This document shows positions 1-5,290 of a DNA stretch of 5,467 nucleotides, piece by piece. The number at the start of each line of letters is the position of its first letter. Position 1 is the first letter of the stretch. The DNA lies in contig JAAZAW010000257.1 in the NCBI GenBank assembly GCA_012514125.1, positions 1 through 5,467 on the forward strand. The letters are read 5' to 3'. The stretch comes from Phycisphaerae bacterium. Lineage in GTDB: Bacteria; Planctomycetota; Phycisphaerae; JAAYCJ01. The notes under the pieces were generated by a model. It saw only the letters and a program-made list of their open reading frames with translations, was not told where the DNA came from and made no database searches. The translations under genes and the position numbers were made by a program.

Positions 1-2
1 CG

Positions 3-308
3 TCCGGATCGGCGATGGAGGATGTTTCCGTCGTGCCGTTGGCGATTCCGATAACGGTAGGTCCGGCGACGGTCGGTGTGCTGTTGATTATGAGCGGTGA
101 GGCCCATGGATTCAGCGAAAAGATTCTTACGTTGTCGGCATTGCTGGCAGCCATTTTTTCGGTGGGGATTTTGCTTTATCTTTCAGGGCAACTCGAACGC
201 TGGCTTGGCACACGAGGATTGGCGATTCTCAGCAAGATCACGGGATTGATTCTGGCATCGATGGCGGCGCAGATGATTTTCACAGGGGCGAAGAATCTGC
301 TCAAATAA
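3..308 (+). CDS. MarC-family (UPF0056) integral membrane protein, C-terminal part
   Basis: The reading frame is open from the left edge, so the gene is cut by the window and its true start is not visible; the ATG at 15 is internal to the family's conserved region. About 98 residues remain of a family usually about 200-220 long. Visible landmarks are the SVVPLAIPITVGPAT stretch, which corresponds to the conserved 'vPLaiPlLaGPGai' motif opening the second half of MarC proteins, and three hydrophobic segments at roughly residues 8-30, 42-61 and 76-97 of the fragment. The ending has the family pattern of a glycine-rich turn, then ITGLILASMAAQMIF and a glycine close to the C-terminus. These are inner-membrane proteins. 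The E. coli MarC link to multiple antibiotic resistance has been withdrawn, and the transported substrate is unknown. The gene converges on the NIF3-like gene with only 31 bases between stop codons. Family call is firm; function is not. Confidence 0.85.
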   Translation, partial: SGSAMEDVSVVPLAIPITVGPATVGVLLIMSGEAHGFSEKILTLSALLAAIFSVGILLYLSGQLERWLGTRGLAILSKITGLILASMAAQMIFTGAKNLLK

Positions 309-339
309 CGCGTATCGCGAGAAACAACGTGTAAACGAC

Positions 340-1452
340 TCACACAAGGGTCAGCGGGTCGGCATCGCGATCGCTGAGATGGAACCGGAGTTCGGGCAGC
401 GATTGTGCGAGAAGTTTCGCGAGGGGTTTCAAGGTGATGCGTTCGGAATTTCCATGGCCCAGGCAGATCACGCTCATGCCGTTGCGGACGGCGGCAAGCG
501 CGGTATGATGGCGAACTTCACCGGTGATGAAGAGATCGGTTTTTCCGGTAAGCGATGCGACAAGATCGTCACAGGCCCCCGGCCCGACGGCGAGGCGCGT
601 GATTTGATGATTTCCAGCATCGGCAACTTGCAGATTTCTTAATCCGGTGCGGCGTTTGATCTGTGCGATGAGCGTTTTTAAAGGGGTGGGTTTGGGCAAT
701 GTGCCGTATCGTCCCAGGCCAAGACCCAGAAGGGCCGCGTCGGTGCATGGAAAAATGTCAAAGGCGGGTTCTTCGTAGGGATGCGATTTTCGTATCGCGG
801 CGGCGACTTCGGGCAGGAGTTTATTGTCTGCCACGACGTCGAGACGGACTTCTTCCACGGTTTCATAGTTGCCCGCCTGTCCGACGACGGGATTGGATTC
901 CTGACTGCCCCGGAAGGTTCCGATTCCCGGAGTGCGGAAACTGCATCGATCGTATTGGCCGATGACTCCGGCGCCGACCTTGAACAAAGCCTGGGCGACT
1001 TGCTCGACAGCGTCGGCGGGAACGAAAACAACGACCTTGGAACGAGCGGAGCGGGCGGCAAGCAGTTCGATGGGTTTGCGATTCTGCATATCGACCAGGT
1101 CGGCCAAGACGTCGGACGTGCCGCCGGGCAAGACATCCAGGGCGGTATGAATCGAATAGACGGCGATATTGGCGCGAATCGCCTGAAAGAGAACCTCCTG
1201 TCGATCGGCTCGCAACGTCTTGATGGGTTTAAAAAGCGGTGGATGGTAGGCGAGGATCAATTGCACTCGCAGTGATCGCGCCTCGCGGAGAACGGAAGGG
1301 GTCAGGTCGATGCACAAGAGAACGCGATTGACGGTAATTTCGGGATCGCCGACCAGCAGACCAACGTTGTCCCAATCCTGAGCGAGTTCGGGGCGAAGGA
1401 GTGTGTTGAATTGGTGGACGACGTGTTTGAGTTTTTGTGATTTTGTTGCCAT
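340..1452 (-). CDS. NIF3/DUF34-family dinuclear metal-centre protein with CutA-like insert (YqfO type)
   Basis: This 370-residue protein is the long form of the NIF3 family, matching Bacillus YqfO in length, whereas E. coli YbgI lacks the middle insert. The N-terminal half shows DWDNVGLLVG (27-36), YHPP (69-72), and IHTALD (101-106) followed by GGTSDVLA. A CutA/PII-like insert spans roughly 138-236 and ends in HPYEEPAFDI (224-233). The C-terminal half has ITGEVRHH (309-316) and GHGNSE (332-337). By family knowledge, His70, His102, Asp106, His333 and Glu337 would bind the two metals of a ring-shaped hexamer. Position 69 is Tyr where many bacterial members have a second His; the same YHPP form is known in eukaryotic NIF3 proteins. 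The biochemical role is unsettled; the label 'GTP cyclohydrolase I type 2' is not well supported. The start ATG (1452-1450) shares one base with the TGA of the aminotransferase gene, and AGGAG lies at 1468-1464, suggesting translational coupling as the last gene of an mntP-aminotransferase-NIF3 unit. Confidence 0.92.
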   Translation of the reverse strand: MATKSQKLKHVVHQFNTLLRPELAQDWDNVGLLVGDPEITVNRVLLCIDLTPSVLREARSLRVQLILAYHPPLFKPIKTLRADRQEVLFQAIRANIAVYSIHTALDVLPGGTSDVLADLVDMQNRKPIELLAARSARSKVVVFVPADAVEQVAQALFKVGAGVIGQYDRCSFRTPGIGTFRGSQESNPVVGQAGNYETVEEVRLDVVADNKLLPEVAAAIRKSHPYEEPAFDIFPCTDAALLGLGLGRYGTLPKPTPLKTLIAQIKRRTGLRNLQVADAGNHQITRLAVGPGACDDLVASLTGKTDLFITGEVRHHTALAAVRNGMSVICLGHGNSERITLKPLAKLLAQSLPELRFHLSDRDADPLTLV

Positions 1453-2315
1453 CAGATGTTCAGCTCCTTTCGAACGTTGCGACGATACTTTTGCAAAAGA
1501 GTTCGCGTAATGGGGCCGACCCGGCCCGGGCCGACGACGTGTTTTTCAATGGCGACAACGGGCATGATTTCGGTGGTCGTACCGGTAAGGAAAATTTCCT
1601 GCGCAGCCAGGGTGTCTTCCATGGAAATGCGCGTTTCCCGAACAGGAATCTGTAATTCGCGGGCAATGTCGAGAACGATTTGCCGCGTGATACCGGGGAA
1701 GACCGGAAGTTCGAGCGACGGTGTGAGAAGTTCGTCGTCCTTGAAGAGAAAGACATTGCCGGTCGTTCCGCCGAGGAGATAGCCTTCGTCGGAGTACCAG
1801 ATGGCGTCGGCCATGCTGATGCGCTGGGCCTGGCGCAGGGCGAGAAGTCTGGGCAGATAGCTTGTTGTTTTATGCCGGGCGATGGGGTCGGTGTTATGGA
1901 TGCGGAAATCGCAAAGCAGCACACCGACGCCGTGATGGTAGATGTCGTCGGGGACCTGGAGCGGCCCGCAGGTGACGAGGGTTGTCGGCTGGGCCTGGGC
2001 GTCGGTATAAACCCCGACGCGTGCGGAACCGGCGGTGACGGTGATGCGGACTCTGGTATCGCTCAAGCCGTTGTTGATCAGCAGATCGTCGATGATGTTG
2101 CGATAGAACCCGGCATCACCGTCAACGATCATACCGAGTTTTGAACCGGACTTCTTCATTCGTGCAATATGATCTTCGAGCCGAAACGCCTGGCCGCGAT
2201 AGGTGCGCAGCGATTCGAACAATCCGACACCGTGGAGCAGGCCCGTATCGAAGACGGTCACGTGCGCTTCCTCGGCGTCGAGGAGTTTTCCATTGAGATA
2301 AACTTTTTCCGGCAT
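1452..2315 (-). CDS. Class IV PLP-dependent aminotransferase (BCAT / D-amino acid aminotransferase / aminodeoxychorismate lyase superfamily)
   Basis: The predicted protein has 287 residues. The start at 2315 was chosen because AGGAGG lies 9 bases upstream and MPEKVYLNGKLL is the usual fold-type IV N-terminus; a longer frame to 2405 would lie inside mntP. Motifs in order: FDTGLLHGVGLFESLRTY (22-39), FRLEDHIARM (44-53) with Arg52 as the likely PLP-phosphate ligand, RITVTAG (90-96), HKTTSYLPRLLAL (148-160) with Lys149 as the Schiff-base lysine, LGGTTGNVFL (181-190), FPGITRQIVLDIARE (206-220), and GTTTEIMPV (245-253). In this family the motif at 181-190 normally reads xEGxxxN, with Glu contacting the PLP ring nitrogen; here that residue is Gly182. 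Members transaminate branched-chain or D-amino acids, or cleave aminodeoxychorismate to 4-aminobenzoate; sequence alone does not decide, and FESLRTY leans slightly to the DAAT/ADC-lyase side. It lies 14 bases after mntP and overlaps the NIF3 start by one base, so it is probably co-transcribed. Confidence 0.88.
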   Translation of the reverse strand: MPEKVYLNGKLLDAEEAHVTVFDTGLLHGVGLFESLRTYRGQAFRLEDHIARMKKSGSKLGMIVDGDAGFYRNIIDDLLINNGLSDTRVRITVTAGSARVGVYTDAQAQPTTLVTCGPLQVPDDIYHHGVGVLLCDFRIHNTDPIARHKTTSYLPRLLALRQAQRISMADAIWYSDEGYLLGGTTGNVFLFKDDELLTPSLELPVFPGITRQIVLDIARELQIPVRETRISMEDTLAAQEIFLTGTTTEIMPVVAIEKHVVGPGRVGPITRTLLQKYRRNVRKELNI

Positions 2316-2324
2316 GGGTCTGTT

Positions 2325-2330
2325 CCTCCT
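2325..2330 (-). promoter_or_regulatory. Ribosome binding site AGGAGG deciding the aminotransferase start
   Basis: On the minus strand a perfect AGGAGG sits 9 bases before the ATG at 2315-2313. Its first base is the last base of the mntP TAA stop codon (2332-2330), so ribosomes finishing mntP would be on this site. This supports the shorter start of the aminotransferase and tight coupling of the two genes. Confidence 0.85.
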
Positions 2331-2890
2331 TATGCCATCAGGTGCGAAATGAGCACCTTGAATCCGATAACGATCAAAACAATACCGCCAAGGCGTTCCG
2401 CCCACTTTTCGATTATTTTACCCGCATTTTTGCCGCAGAACAGCCCCATGATCGCGATGACGACGGTCATGGCCCAGGCCATGATCACAGTTTGAGTGAT
2501 GCGGGTGTTGAGAAATCCCAGCGATCCGCCGACGGCCAGGGCGTCCAGGCTGGTGGCGACGGAAAGAAACACCAGCGACCATCCCCGCGAAGGATCAGTC
2601 AGGACGCGTTCTTCGGGTTCGTGAAAGGATTCCCAAAGCATCTTTCCACCAATCAACCAGAGCAAAGTCGCGGCGATCCAATGATCGAAAGACTGGATGA
2701 ATACACCCGTGAAATTACCCAGCCCCCAACCTAGATAGAGCAATCCGGCCTGGAAGAGGGCGAAGTGGAACGCAACCCGAAAAATCAACCTGAAGGTGAT
2801 TCGGTTATGAAACAACGCGATAGCACCGGCCACCGCGAACGTATCCATGGTTAATCCGAGAACCAATATAATTGTCTGCCATGCCGGCAT
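2330..2890 (-). CDS. mntP: MntP manganese efflux pump
   Basis: This 186-residue protein matches the usual MntP length and consists of six hydrophobic segments arranged as two similar halves. The diagnostic repeated motif is seen twice: GLTMDTFAVAGA (12-23, Asp16) and ATSLDALAVGGSLGFL (112-127, Asp116). GWGLG (54-58), DHWIA (69-73) and GGKMLWESF (81-89) also match, and the protein ends with AERLGGIVLIVIGFKVL (164-180) as in E. coli MntP. Family members export Mn2+ across the inner membrane and protect against manganese excess; the paired acidic residues in the membrane are required. The ATG at 2890 has AGGA 10 bases upstream (2904-2901). The gene begins a compact minus-strand unit with the aminotransferase and NIF3 genes. 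A perfect TATAAT lies about 70 bases upstream, and an inverted repeat covers the leader. The yybP-ykoY manganese riboswitch that often precedes mntP is not recognisable here, and the leader is too short for it. Confidence 0.93.
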   Translation of the reverse strand: MPAWQTIILVLGLTMDTFAVAGAIALFHNRITFRLIFRVAFHFALFQAGLLYLGWGLGNFTGVFIQSFDHWIAATLLWLIGGKMLWESFHEPEERVLTDPSRGWSLVFLSVATSLDALAVGGSLGFLNTRITQTVIMAWAMTVVIAIMGLFCGKNAGKIIEKWAERLGGIVLIVIGFKVLISHLMA

Positions 2891-2902
2891 GTAAAAAACT
2901 TC

Positions 2903-2989
2903 CTGTAAAAAGATATACCTGGATGAATAATCAGCGTCGGATTACTTTACAACAGACGTTCAATTATATCCATATCTAATCTTTTACAG
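2903..2989. repeat. Interrupted 14-bp inverted repeat flanking the mntP promoter and RBS
   Basis: The left arm CTGTAAAAAGATAT (2903-2916) is the exact reverse complement of the two blocks ATATCT (2972-2977) and TTTTACAG (2982-2989), which are separated by a 4-base bulge AATC. The arms enclose 55 bases containing the TATAAT. In a minus-strand RNA the downstream arm touches the first bases of the mntP Shine-Dalgarno (2904-2901). An RNA starting at the TATAAT would lack the upstream arm, while an RNA reading in from the radical SAM gene would carry both arms. Confidence 0.6.
2963..2968 (-). promoter_or_regulatory. Probable -10 element (TATAAT) for mntP
   Basis: A consensus TATAAT on the minus strand would place the transcription start near 2956, giving a leader of about 65 bases to the mntP ATG. 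No convincing TTGACA-like -35 lies at 16-18 bases (CGCTGT at 17), so the promoter may be activator-dependent or the match may be accidental in AT-rich DNA. Confidence 0.45.
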
Positions 2990-3005
2990 CGGCAAAGTCG
3001 GACGA

Positions 3006-4199
3006 TTAATGGCCCAGCAGCAGACGATAGCCTTCGGGAAGCGGGTCTGTCGGATTGTGTTTTGGGCAAATCCTTTGACTCTGTTCCACAGGCAATGGGA
3101 AGGTATCATATTTCGTTAAGTCGGTCTCACCGGAAATTTTGCCCATCAGGCACCCGCAGCGAGGTTTTGGAAAATGCTCGCCCATGCGTTTCCAGATATC
3201 CGCGAAAGATTCGCGAGTCGTGTTTCCGAAGCTCAGGGGCGTAAGATCACACGGGCAAACTTCACCATTGGCGTCAATAAAGACATGATGATAGCCCGCA
3301 CCGCAACCGAACATTTCGCTGGATTCAAGATAGGCGAAACTGGCAATGACCGGGCCGTTGCCGGGAGTACAATTATGGCGAATATGAAAGGTGCACAAGC
3401 TCTGATATTCTTCGTCCGTCAGCATGGAGGCGGCACAGCCGGCCATGGCGCCGGTGGCGACAGGCGCAAGCAGACGGAATTCCCTGACGCCCCATTTCGT
3501 TCCCAGTTCGTACATACGATCGAGTTCGCCGGAATGTATTTTTTCGCGTTTGCCGATGGTGGAAAAGGCGGTATAGACGCCCGCTTCGTTGAGCAGGGCA
3601 ATGGCGTGACGAGCCATTTCGAACGATCCCGGAACCCCGCGCACCGCGTCGTGTTCCTGGGGGTTTGAGGATTCCAGACCCACGGTCACACAGGTGACAC
3701 CGGAATCGGCAAGCTTGCGAGCGCGGGCGGCATCGAGACTGAACCCTGTGGTAAAAACAATCGTCGCCATTTCCGGACCGGCGGCGGCGATGAACTCTTC
3801 AAGGTCGTCGCGCATCAGCGGTTCGCCGCCGGTGAATCCGATGGTGCAGGTTCCCGCGGCTTTGACCTGGGCAATGACATCGAGAAGCGTTTCGCGGGAC
3901 ATCGCCCCGCCGGGTCTGCCGGCATAGCTGCAATGAGGACAGCGGAACGGGCAAACATCGGTAACGGCCTGATAGAGCGAAAGAGGGACGCGTTTGCGTT
4001 CGATAATCGCCCGACAAAATCGATCGAAAGCCGACGAGGGATAGGGCGGAAAAAAGGTATTGAGGCGAAGCTGATTGTTGAATCGGTGAGGCTTTTCGTT
4101 TTTAAGCCGATGCAGGAGATAGCGTAAATGCTCCTGGGGAACCTTGCCTAAAAGCGGTGAAAACATCTCCATAACGTGAAGTGAATCTGCTAAACTCAT
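3006..4199 (-). CDS. Radical SAM/SPASM-domain enzyme, substrate unknown
   Basis: The protein has 397 residues from the chosen ATG. The radical SAM cluster motif CPFRCPHC (83-90; Cys83, Cys87, Cys90) binds the SAM-cleaving 4Fe-4S cluster. GFTGGEPLMRDD follows (121-132; GGEP at 124-127) as the SAM-binding motif, and VTVGLESSNPQEHD (171-184) fits a later strand of the barrel. A C-terminal SPASM-like region has Cys299, Cys315, Cys317, Cys348, Cys350 and Cys378, with the hallmark CGAGYHHVFIDANGEVCPCD (299-318), which would hold auxiliary clusters. The N-terminal ~75 residues are not recognised. SPASM enzymes modify ribosomal peptides, sulfatases or small molecules; no precursor-like small gene is seen nearby, so no substrate is proposed. 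The ATG at 4199 is preferred over an in-frame TTG at 4274 because it has TGAGG 8 bases upstream and because the TTG falls inside the predicted promoter. It is divergent from yjbQ, with mntP 115 bases downstream. Confidence 0.88.
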   Translation of the reverse strand: MSLADSLHVMEMFSPLLGKVPQEHLRYLLHRLKNEKPHRFNNQLRLNTFFPPYPSSAFDRFCRAIIERKRVPLSLYQAVTDVCPFRCPHCSYAGRPGGAMSRETLLDVIAQVKAAGTCTIGFTGGEPLMRDDLEEFIAAAGPEMATIVFTTGFSLDAARARKLADSGVTCVTVGLESSNPQEHDAVRGVPGSFEMARHAIALLNEAGVYTAFSTIGKREKIHSGELDRMYELGTKWGVREFRLLAPVATGAMAGCAASMLTDEEYQSLCTFHIRHNCTPGNGPVIASFAYLESSEMFGCGAGYHHVFIDANGEVCPCDLTPLSFGNTTRESFADIWKRMGEHFPKPRCGCLMGKISGETDLTKYDTFPLPVEQSQRICPKHNPTDPLPEGYRLLLGH

Positions 4200-4207
4200 A
4201 ATTTGAA

Positions 4208-4212
4208 CCTCA
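4208..4212 (-). promoter_or_regulatory. Ribosome binding site (TGAGG) deciding the radical SAM start
   Basis: TGAGG on the minus strand lies 8 bases before the ATG at 4199. The alternative TTG at 4274 has no purine-rich site upstream. The site lies within a tiny five-codon frame (ATG at 4213, peptide MRFKL) whose TGA overlaps the enzyme's ATG; this is probably incidental. Confidence 0.6.
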
Positions 4213-4265
4213 TGACGAACCCCAAATAAAGTTAAGGAAACTCTTCTTCCACCCAATTGTTTGTG

Positions 4266-4294
4266 ATTGTACAATGAATATTTTTAATCGGCAA
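4266..4294 (-). promoter_or_regulatory. σ70-like promoter for the radical SAM gene
   Basis: On the minus strand TTGCCG (4294-4289) and TACAAT (4271-4266) are separated by exactly 17 bases. The expected start near 4259 gives a leader of about 60 bases to the ATG at 4199. No competing coding sequence overlaps if that start is correct. Confidence 0.6.
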
Positions 4295-4308
4295 TCATTA
4301 TGAGAGGC

Positions 4309-4326
4309 AAATTTACAAAATTTACA
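4309..4326. repeat. Perfect 9-bp tandem duplication (AAATTTACA x2) in the divergent intergenic region
   Basis: Two adjacent copies of AAATTTACA lie between the divergent radical SAM and yjbQ starts, just upstream of the -35 of the minus-strand promoter. The position would suit a regulator site, but the low-complexity AT-rich sequence makes chance a real alternative. Confidence 0.5.
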
Positions 4327-4335
4327 ATTATTTTA

Positions 4336-4365
4336 TTGAACGCAACCAACACGATTGGGTAACTT
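4336..4365 (+). promoter_or_regulatory. Weak candidate promoter for yjbQ
   Basis: TTGAAC (4336-4341) and TAACTT (4360-4365) are separated by 18 bases and lie 29 bases before the yjbQ start. The -10 match is poor, so this is only the best candidate in the interval, not a firm site. Confidence 0.25.
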
Positions 4366-4393
4366 TAGCCACTGAAACACGGAAAGGAAAAGG

Positions 4394-4813
4394 ATGATGA
4401 AAACTTATCGCAAGGAACTTTGGTTTGAAACGTCCCAACGCCGTCAAATTATCCATATTACGCCGCAAATCGAACAGTGTTTGAAGGAATCCGGTATTCA
4501 GGAAGGCTTGCTTTACTGCGGGGCGATGCATATCACCGCGAGCGTTTTCATTAATGATAATGAGTCGGGATTACATCATGATTTTGAAGTCTGGCTGGAA
4601 AAACTGGCGCCTGAAAAACCGTACAGTCAATATCAACACAATGGCTATGAAGACAATGCGGATGCCCATCTCAAACGAACGATCATGGGGCGCGAAGTGA
4701 TCGTTCCCATTACGCAGGGAAAACTGGATTTTGGGCCATGGGAACAGATTTTTTATTATGAACTCGACGGCAAACGGCGCAAACGGGCTTTGGTGAAGAT
4801 TATCGGTGAATAA
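4394..4813 (+). CDS. yjbQ: YjbQ/UPF0047 family protein (secondary thiamine-phosphate synthase-like)
   Basis: The 139-residue protein is the family's typical size and covers it end to end. Conserved features are MHITASVFINDNE (45-57, His46), HHDF (61-64), EDNADAHLKRTIMG (86-99, with Asn88 and His92), PITQGKLDFGPWEQIFYYELDG (105-126; G-L-x-x-G-x-W with Trp116), and the arginine-rich end before VKIIGE. E. coli YjbQ is reported to have a weak, secondary thiamine-phosphate synthase activity; the physiological role of the family is unknown. It is expected to be cytosolic, as no signal or membrane segment is seen. Two consecutive ATG codons (4394, 4397) follow a purine-rich stretch; AAAGGA at 4383-4388 is 5 and 8 bases away respectively, so 4397 may be the true start. 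It is transcribed away from the radical SAM gene, and no gene follows it on the same strand inside the window. Confidence 0.9.
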   Translation: MMKTYRKELWFETSQRRQIIHITPQIEQCLKESGIQEGLLYCGAMHITASVFINDNESGLHHDFEVWLEKLAPEKPYSQYQHNGYEDNADAHLKRTIMGREVIVPITQGKLDFGPWEQIFYYELDGKRRKRALVKIIGE

Positions 4814-4839
4814 ATGAGGGGGCCTGATAAGTATGACTG

Positions 4840-4889
4840 ATCGTCCGAGGAGTCAAAGCCCTGTGATGACCCCCGGCTTTTGGGACGAT
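4840..4889. repeat. Two-step hairpin downstream of yjbQ, possible terminator-like structure
   Basis: The outer arms ATCGTCC (4840-4846) and GGACGAT (4883-4889) are fully complementary. Inside them AAAGCC (4855-4860) pairs with GGCTTT (4875-4880), with an asymmetric internal loop and a 14-base apical loop. It begins 27 bases after the yjbQ stop. The stretch after it (AATCAAATTTT) has only a short T run, so a classical intrinsic terminator is doubtful, though it could end the yjbQ transcript. Confidence 0.45.
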
Positions 4890-4891
4890 AA

Positions 4892-4985
4892 TCAAATTTT
4901 CGGCAAAATAAAAAATAGCAAAGAACATAAGTGCTCCATTTGAATGAAGATAAGACTGAAAAATATTTTTATTTTGTCGATTTGA
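4892..4985. repeat. Long AT-rich inverted repeat
   Basis: The left arm has TCAAAT (4892-4897) and CGGCAAAATAAAAAATA (4901-4917). The right arm is TATTTTTATTTTGTCG (4964-4979) followed by ATTTGA (4980-4985). Together they pair over about 22 positions with a three-T bulge, a one-A bulge and one G-T pair; the loop is 46 bases. The arms are partly homopolymeric, so chance complementarity is easier than the length suggests, but the flanking TCAAAT/ATTTGA and CG steps extend it beyond simple A/T runs. Confidence 0.5.
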
Positions 4986-5027
4986 CCTGGGCAGGAACCT
5001 TGAAAGATGAAAACTCGGTGCAATTTT

Positions 5028-5051
5028 CATGAATTTGCATCTAATTTCATG
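5028..5051. repeat. Short hairpin CATGAA / TTCATG
   Basis: CATGAA (5028-5033) pairs with TTCATG (5046-5051), with two further A-T pairs after one T-T mismatch and a six-base loop. TTCATG also occurs at 5026-5031 and 5057-5062, so the motif appears three times within 37 bases. Confidence 0.4.
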
Positions 5052-5066
5052 TTTTTTTCATGTCGG

Positions 5067-5132
5067 ACCCCGGAAATTTGAGAGATAACAGGGGTGCCAT
5101 AGAAACCTCTATAGAAATCTCTGATTTGGGGT
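5067..5132. repeat. Extended nested hairpin of about 21 pairs
   Basis: Four stacked helices are possible: ACCCC (5067-5071) with GGGGT (5128-5132), AAAT (5074-5077) with ATTT (5124-5127), AGAGAT (5081-5086) with ATCTCT (5117-5122), and AGGGGT (5090-5095) with ACCTCT (5105-5110) using one G-U pair. The apical loop has nine bases and the internal loops are small. Pairing covers nearly the whole 66 bases and includes GC-rich ends, so it is the best-supported structure in this region. Confidence 0.55.
5099..5122. repeat. 12-bp tandem repeat, two copies with one mismatch
   Basis: ATAGAAACCTCT (5099-5110) is directly followed by ATAGAAATCTCT (5111-5122). Both copies contribute right-hand strands of the 5067-5132 hairpin (ACCTCT and ATCTCT), so a small duplication may have helped build it. 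Confidence 0.55.
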
Positions 5133-5157
5133 GAAAACTCGATAATGAAATTTCGTT

Positions 5158-5177
5158 GCAATTTTACAGTAAATTGC
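5158..5177. repeat. Perfect 7-bp hairpin GCAATTT / AAATTGC
   Basis: GCAATTT (5158-5164) and AAATTGC (5171-5177) are perfect complements around a six-base loop TACAGT. The left arm belongs to the second copy of the split direct repeat. No T run follows, so it is unlikely to be an intrinsic terminator. Confidence 0.4.
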
Positions 5178-5290
5178 CTCAAATTTTGCAAATCTGACAG
5201 TTAAGATGTTTTATATCAAGTATAAGTATTAAAAAAATGAAAGTTGTCATTTCGGAAATTTTGACCGGACACCCGAATAATCGAAAAAGT

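Larger units (their letters stand above)
5008..5165. repeat. Split direct repeat: TGAAAACTCG ... TGCAATTTT, two copies
   Basis: TGAAAACTCG (5008-5017) is followed after one base by TGCAATTTT (5019-5027). The same two blocks recur in the same order and orientation at 5132-5141 and 5157-5165, now separated by 15 bases. The two copies bracket the 5067-5132 hairpin. This suggests duplication of a short element with later insertion or deletion, or two binding sites for the same factor. Confidence 0.55.
4814..5290. other. AT-rich gene-free region with a series of inverted repeats
   Basis: No frame here has a credible start, ribosome binding site or recognisable protein. A 76-codon minus-strand frame (5030-4800) overlaps the end of yjbQ and looks random. 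Instead there are successive potential hairpins at 4840-4889, 4892-4985, 5028-5051, 5067-5132 and 5158-5177, a split direct repeat at 5008-5165 and a 12-bp tandem repeat at 5099-5122. No tRNA, rRNA or known riboswitch consensus was recognised. The function is unknown. Confidence 0.6.

Noticed and set aside
309..339. Bidirectional terminator between the MarC-family and NIF3-like genes
   Set aside because: Only 4-bp complementarities (CGCG/CGCG, GTGT/ACAC) and no T runs are present.
781..1275. Long plus-strand open frame opposite the NIF3-like gene
   Set aside because: It is the shadow of a strongly conserved minus-strand gene and shows no family motifs. The similar plus-strand frames at 1680-2144, 2342-2734 and 3174-3668 were rejected for the same reason.
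2891..2956. yybP-ykoY manganese riboswitch upstream of mntP
   Set aside because: The expected GGGGAGUA-type conserved sequence is missing and the leader from the TATAAT is only about 65 bases.
4824..4860. Hammerhead-like ribozyme (CTGA near a GTC-AAA stretch)
   Set aside because: The core CUGANGA is not present, the expected GAAA is missing at the right place, and the stems do not form a three-way junction.
4800..5030. 76-codon minus-strand open frame at the end of yjbQ
   Set aside because: It overlaps the yjbQ end, crosses two inverted repeats, has no recognisable domain, and its composition follows the AT-rich DNA.
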